A DNA stretch of 64,000 nucleotides from the NCBI RefSeq assembly GCF_024713945.1, contig NC_134680.1:1009001-1073000 (forward strand), in the 5' to 3' direction. The notes beneath the pieces were generated by a model. That model worked only from the letters and a program-made list of their open reading frames with translations. It made no database searches and was not told where the DNA came from. Each line of letters opens with the position of its first letter. The first letter of the stretch is position 1. Below, one piece after another: positions 60,101 to 64,000 of this stretch. This DNA is from Dermatophagoides farinae. Lineage: Eukaryota; Arthropoda; Arachnida; Sarcoptiformes; Pyroglyphidae. The position numbers and the translations under genes are program-made.

Positions 60101-60525
60101 TTTTTTTTTGTTTGATAAAATCTATTTAACATTGCCTTTTTTTTGTTTTTATTCCACAACAATATATAGATCCTAAAACACGACAAATTATTCAAAGAAA
60201 ATTTCGTTCACAAATGGCCGATCAAATTTGTTATGCTGTTCTTTGTGTTTTCAGTTATATTGCCGCTGGTCTTGAACAACATAAACGTCAACAACAACAG
60301 CAACAACAACAATTGCAACAGCAACATGGAAAAATTAATTCAAAAAATCTTGGTACAACCAACCTTTTACAACATCAACAATCATCAACGACAACAACAA
60401 CATCATCATCATCAACAGTAATCAGTGCAATTCTTGTACCAACATCTCAACAACAACAACAACAACAACAACAGCAGCATTCACAAAACAATAAACACAA
60501 ATATCATAATTTAGATTCTTCATAA
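51128..60525 (+). CDS. Madd: MADD / Rab3-GEP (DENN-domain Rab exchange factor)
   Basis: MADD activates Rab3 and Rab27 for synaptic and secretory vesicle traffic. Eleven exons: 51128-51639, 51706-52150, 52209-52748, 52805-53165, 53228-54351, 54421-55147, 55312-55726, 55794-56207, 56277-56383, 60015-60087, 60170-60525; about 1690 aa. The tripartite DENN module spans exons 1-4 ([76 protein letters not shown]). Later matches: [69 protein letters not shown]...LCLWRRNG, and [20 protein letters not shown] before a Gln-rich tail. All junctions fit except exon 5 to 6: in frame, exon 5 ends KSKS-stop at the donor, whereas exon 6 needs phase 2. The alternative frame of exon 5 after about 54300 is open and gives phase 2, so a shift inside the CAA run is likely. 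Confidence 0.88.
56384..60014 (+). other. Large MADD intron 9
   Basis: This 3.6-kb intron is far longer than any other in the gene (most are under 90 bp). It holds (GT)n at about 56988-57012 and 58449-58465, (CA)n at 57070-57089, poly(T) runs, (TAG)n at 58554-58571 and a proline-coding (CCA)n at about 59148-59180. It ends at acceptor CTAAATAG. No convincing extra exon was seen, though alternative exons are possible given known MADD splicing diversity in other animals. Confidence 0.6.
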
Positions 60526-61360
60526 ATCTATAATTTTTTTTTTCGTTTTGTCATAGAATCTAGATGGTTAGATTGACATCCGAGAATGATTCTATCCATG
60601 CATAACGGTATTTATCATGTGTTCCCACATTCAATCATCAATGTCTGTGTGTGTCTGTCTCTGGATACAATTGATCAAATTTGTTGTTTCCTATTTTTCT
60701 GATTCATTTCTTGGAACTTCTTTACCACTCTTCCATAGCCGTCCATAATTTTCATTTCCATTCACCTCCACCATTTTACCGCCGCCGCTTGACATTGATT
60801 CTAGAGCAAAAAATTAAACAAAAAACTTAATGATAATAATTGTACAAAACAAAACAAAAAAATAACTTGTCATCATTATCATCATCATCATCATCATCAT
60901 TATCAACAACATTGTTATTTGTTATTTTATCATCATCATCACGATTATCATAAATGTTTGTAGTAATGTAACGGAATGTTTTTTTGGTTGTTTGTTTGTT
61001 TGTGTGTGTGTGTAATTTGTGTATTTTGAGAAGAAGAAAAAATAATCGATATATTTCGAGCATTTGTATACTCTTTTTTTTAATTTTTACTCAGTTATTT
61101 TGAATTTTATTTAGAATTTATGTATGTTAAATAAATCAATTTAATTTCATTTTTCAAAAGTAAAATTTTCCAAAAAAAAAACTCTCTGCCAACAGATGGC
61201 AGCTCTTTAGTATTATAAGTTTTTATTCGTAATTAGAATAAAGCAAAAAGAAAAATTCGTTCGTTTTTTTCAAATTTCATTTATTTATTTCTCTAATTAT
61301 TTTTCTAAAGGAAAATAATCATCCACACATAATGTTGGATCATTTTCGGATACAAAAAAT
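60526..61360. other. Convergent 3' flank between MADD and asparagine synthetase
   Basis: MADD ends at 60525 and ASNS (minus strand) ends at 61361. The gap has an (ATC)n run at 60878-60903, homopolymers and AATAAA-like strings on both strands (for example 61128-61133). No gene. Confidence 0.5.
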
Positions 61361-63454
61361 TTAATGTACCATTGATCCATTTGGTATGGAACCACCACCA
61401 TTCTGTCCATTTACAATCGTTTTACAATCACCATTATCCATAGATGTACCATTATTATCATATGCTTCTTTATGTGATTTTTGTGCACGACCAGATGGAT
61501 CGGTTGGACAGCCCCAATCAGTACGTGGTATCCATCGTACAATACTTTTAATACAAGCTTTTTGTGGATAATGAATTTCAAATAATTCACGATACAAATA
61601 GGCTTCTTTTGTTGTTGGTGTATCCACTGGCCATCGTTCCTGACGTTTATCGTACAATTGATCGGTTATACGATGTTCAGCTTCAGCTTTTAATGAATCG
61701 ATCCATGAATAGCCAACACCATCAGAAAATTGTTCCTTTTGTCGCCATAGAATACTGTCCGGTAGATATGGTTCTTTATCCGGATCATCGGATGTATCAA
61801 ATGCTCTTCAAAGAGAGAGAAAGAATTGATGATTAATAGTTGCCAATTTTTTTTCTATGAAAAAACTTACTTTCGAAGAATGTATTTTTCAATACGATTT
61901 TTCGAACACATTTTCTCTTTCGGAACAATATTCATAATAGTATCAAGAAAATCTTTATCCAAAAATGGTACACGTGCTTCCAAACCCCATGCCATTGTTG
62001 ATTTATTTGCACGTAAACAATCCGATGTATGAAGATTTTTGACACGTTTAACCGTTTCTTCTTGAAATGCATGATCATTCGGTGCGGAATGAAAATAAAG
62101 ATAACCACCAAATATTTCATCCGAACCTTCACCACTTAATACCATTTTAACACTATTGGCTTTGATTTTTCTTGATAACAAATACATCGGAGTACTTGCA
62201 CGTACAGTGGTCACATCATATGTTTCAAGATGATATATAACATCGGAAATAGCATCCAAACCTTCTTGTATGGAAAACGTATATTCATGATGGATAGTCT
62301 TCAAAAATGCACCAACTTCTCTTGCTGCAACTAAATCGGGAGATCGTATAATAAAAAAAAACAATCAAATAAATAAATTCTGAAATGGTTAAAGATGAAA
62401 AATGACTTATCTGGTAATCCAATGGAAAATGAATGTAATCTTGGCCAATAAACATCGGTTTGTTCGTCACTGCTACTATTACCACTACTGTTATCACCAC
62501 CACTATTATCATCACTACTTACAATATTTCCTGATTTTTTCAACAATTGATTGGCAACAAATTCATGTTTCAGCATACGACGTGTTTCACGTGCCGCAAT
62601 CGAAGCAATGACACTGGAATCCAATCCACCCGATAATAGTACACCATATGGTACTTCAGACATTAAACGTTTTTTCACTGCTTTTGTTAATTTTTTCCTT
62701 ATCATATCATAATCGACTGGCTGTGTAGGCACCAATGATTCGTTATACCATTTTGGTTGATACCATTGACGAAAACATTTCTGTTTTGAATCATAAATAT
62801 GTCCCGGTGGAAATGACATGATTGTATCGCATATATCATTCAAACATTTCATTTCAGATGCAAAATAAAATGTTTCTGGTTTATCGACATTATAACCATA
62901 ATATAGTGTTGTCACACCGATAGCATCTCTTGCCACCACATATGATTCATCCGTAGTATCAAATAGTACAAACGAAAATATTCCATCCAATTGTTGTATA
63001 AAATCATCACCAAACATTCGATATAAATGTATGATTACTTCACAATCCGAATAGGTAACAAATTGACAATCTTTTAGTATTTTATTTTTCAATTTTTTAT
63101 AATTATAAATTTCGCCATTTACAGTCAATATCATTGATTTATCGTGGCTAACTATTGGTTGGGCACCAGAATCAACACCAATAATAGCTAAACGTTCATG
63201 GCAAAAGATATTATTTCCCGATATTATACAACCAGACCAATCAGGGCCACGATGACGGATTCTATTTGAGCAACAAAACAAAACAAAACAAAACAAAATT
63301 AATGATTCATGAATATTCTTTAGTGAAAATTCAATATTTCAAAAATAGATCAAAATAAAGAGAAACAAACAAACCTTTTCGAATGATTCAATGCTTTTTG
63401 GCGAAATTTTTTTACATCATCATCATAATTGAGTACGGCAAATATTCCACACAT
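61361..63454 (-). CDS. ASNS: Asparagine synthetase (glutamine-hydrolysing)
   Basis: The enzyme makes asparagine from aspartate, ATP and glutamine in the cytosol. Four exons: 63454-63375, 63261-62411, 62345-61871, 61805-61361 (616 aa). It starts MCGIFAVL, so Cys2 is the glutaminase nucleophile after Met removal. RIRHRGPD and NGEIYNY follow in the glutaminase domain; the synthetase domain carries the PP-loop SGGLDSS at 237-243 and then [56 protein letters not shown] and [13 protein letters not shown]. Junctions 1 and 3 are GT-AG. Junction 2 reads G/ATAAGT...TATAC/GATCT, an AT-AC intron that alone restores [12 protein letters not shown] Ser/Gly/Asp-rich insert (around residues 268-290) and a Gly/Asn-rich tail make it longer than human ASNS (561 aa). 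Confidence 0.95.
62346..62410 (-). other. 65-bp AT-AC intron in asparagine synthetase
   Basis: On the minus strand the intron begins ATAAGTCATT and ends TTATTATAC. Removing exactly this joins CCA-G to GA-TCT-CCC, giving [13 protein letters not shown], which matches the conserved ASNS motif. No GT-AG pair in the region keeps both frame and motif: the only AGs are too close to the donor or lie inside the conserved codons. The donor ATAAGT fits the rare U2-type AT-AC class; it lacks the ATATCCTT donor of U12 introns. Confidence 0.75.
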
Positions 63455-64000
63455 GATTCTGTTGCTGTTGTTGTTGTACACACGAACGAAAACAGTATTT
63501 GTTTTTTATATCAATCAAATTTTTTTTCCTGTAACTATATGGATGTCGGAATGAATTTGTATGTATGGATGGATGGATGGAATTGGAATTAATTTGGTTG
63601 CCTATCGATGTTTAAACAGCCGCCACCACATGCACACATAAAAACAAACTAAAGCCAAAAAGAAACATTTTGTACATTTGAAACGGCTTTTTATTTTCGG
63701 ATCATCATCATCATCATGATAGCCATTGAAAATCGTCTGTAAGTCTTATGATCCTCATCAATGAATTAAACCCGCGACATTTGTCAACCACACACACACG
63801 AAAAAGCAGCGGCATATCGAAAATTATGTTCGAATTTTTTTTTTTCGTTCTTCTCATTTTTCACAGTTTGCATACCAAATGTGAAGGAAAAAAAATTCAA
63901 TGGATGATGATGACAAGAAAAATGTCGGTTTTGGATGTCTGTGTGTGTATGCGCAATGATTTTCATGGCCACAAAATTTTGATCAGAGTTTAATAATTTT
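63455..64000. other. Upstream flank of asparagine synthetase
   Basis: Contains the ASNS promoter on the minus strand. A (GGAT)n run lies at about 63565-63580, (CA)n at 63789-63799, and (ATC)n at 63701-63717. No further gene is supported up to the window edge. Confidence 0.45.

Overview
The window is nuclear DNA from a small, AT-rich eukaryotic genome. Introns are mostly 55-135 bp, intergenic DNA is full of (CA)n, (GATGAT)n, (CAACAA)n and poly(A)/poly(T), and coding regions are rich in Asn, Gln, His and Asp runs. The gene set is animal (mitoguardin, zyxin, MADD/Rab3-GEP, an RFamide neuropeptide precursor, a tandem family of 7-TM chemoreceptor-like proteins). Compact introns, AT bias and gustatory-receptor-like repeats together suggest an arthropod, most likely an astigmatid mite of the Dermatophagoides/Sarcoptes kind. 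The lineage is an inference; no marker gene fixes it.

Layout. 2-133: the 3' end of a cut-off plus-strand gene. 1.6-6.4 kb: compact housekeeping cluster of mitoguardin (-), molybdopterin synthase large subunit (+), GPN2 (-) and a PAQR3-like receptor (-). 7.1-8.6 kb: a Brambleberry/GEX1-like nuclear-fusion protein (+). 8.9-14.8 kb: zyxin (-), nine exons, with an apparent internal start for a LIM-only isoform. 15.3-16.3 kb: KRR1 (+), head-to-head with zyxin. 17.8-19.4 kb: a degenerate nucleotide-kinase-like protein (+). 20.4-30.7 kb: four tandem chemoreceptor-like genes (+), each with a tiny last exon, preceded by an orphan promoter block. 34.3-34.6 kb: a possible short spliced unit with a 14-codon ORF. 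35.3-36.6 kb: a three-finger C2H2 protein (-). 38.1-39.3 kb: a classical SDR (-). 43.1-44.2 kb: RFamide precursor (-). 44.9-45.75 kb: a non-autonomous DNA transposon with arrays of a GGTCAGT-like motif and a 9-bp target duplication. 47.8-48.6 kb: an orphan cysteine-rich single-pass membrane protein (+). 51.1-60.5 kb: MADD (+), eleven exons. 61.4-63.5 kb: asparagine synthetase (-), four exons.

Most genes are independent; there are no operons. Possible coupling is by shared divergent promoters (mitoguardin/MOCS2B; zyxin/KRR1). MADD (Rab3/Rab27 exchange factor for vesicle release) and the RFamide precursor both belong to neurosecretion, but nothing in the DNA links them.

Most unusual: (1) an apparent AT-AC intron in asparagine synthetase, supported by restoration of the conserved GSPDL...AARE core; (2) the transposon with iterated subterminal motifs and a 9-bp duplication, Mutator-like in outline; (3) receptor-array structure that records its duplication history, including a promoter block without a gene; (4) the zyxin internal start; (5) two genes whose frame breaks inside trinucleotide runs; (6) repeated use of 3' splice sites with a poly(A) run just before AG. 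I saw no rRNA, tRNA, CRISPR, retroviral or LTR element.
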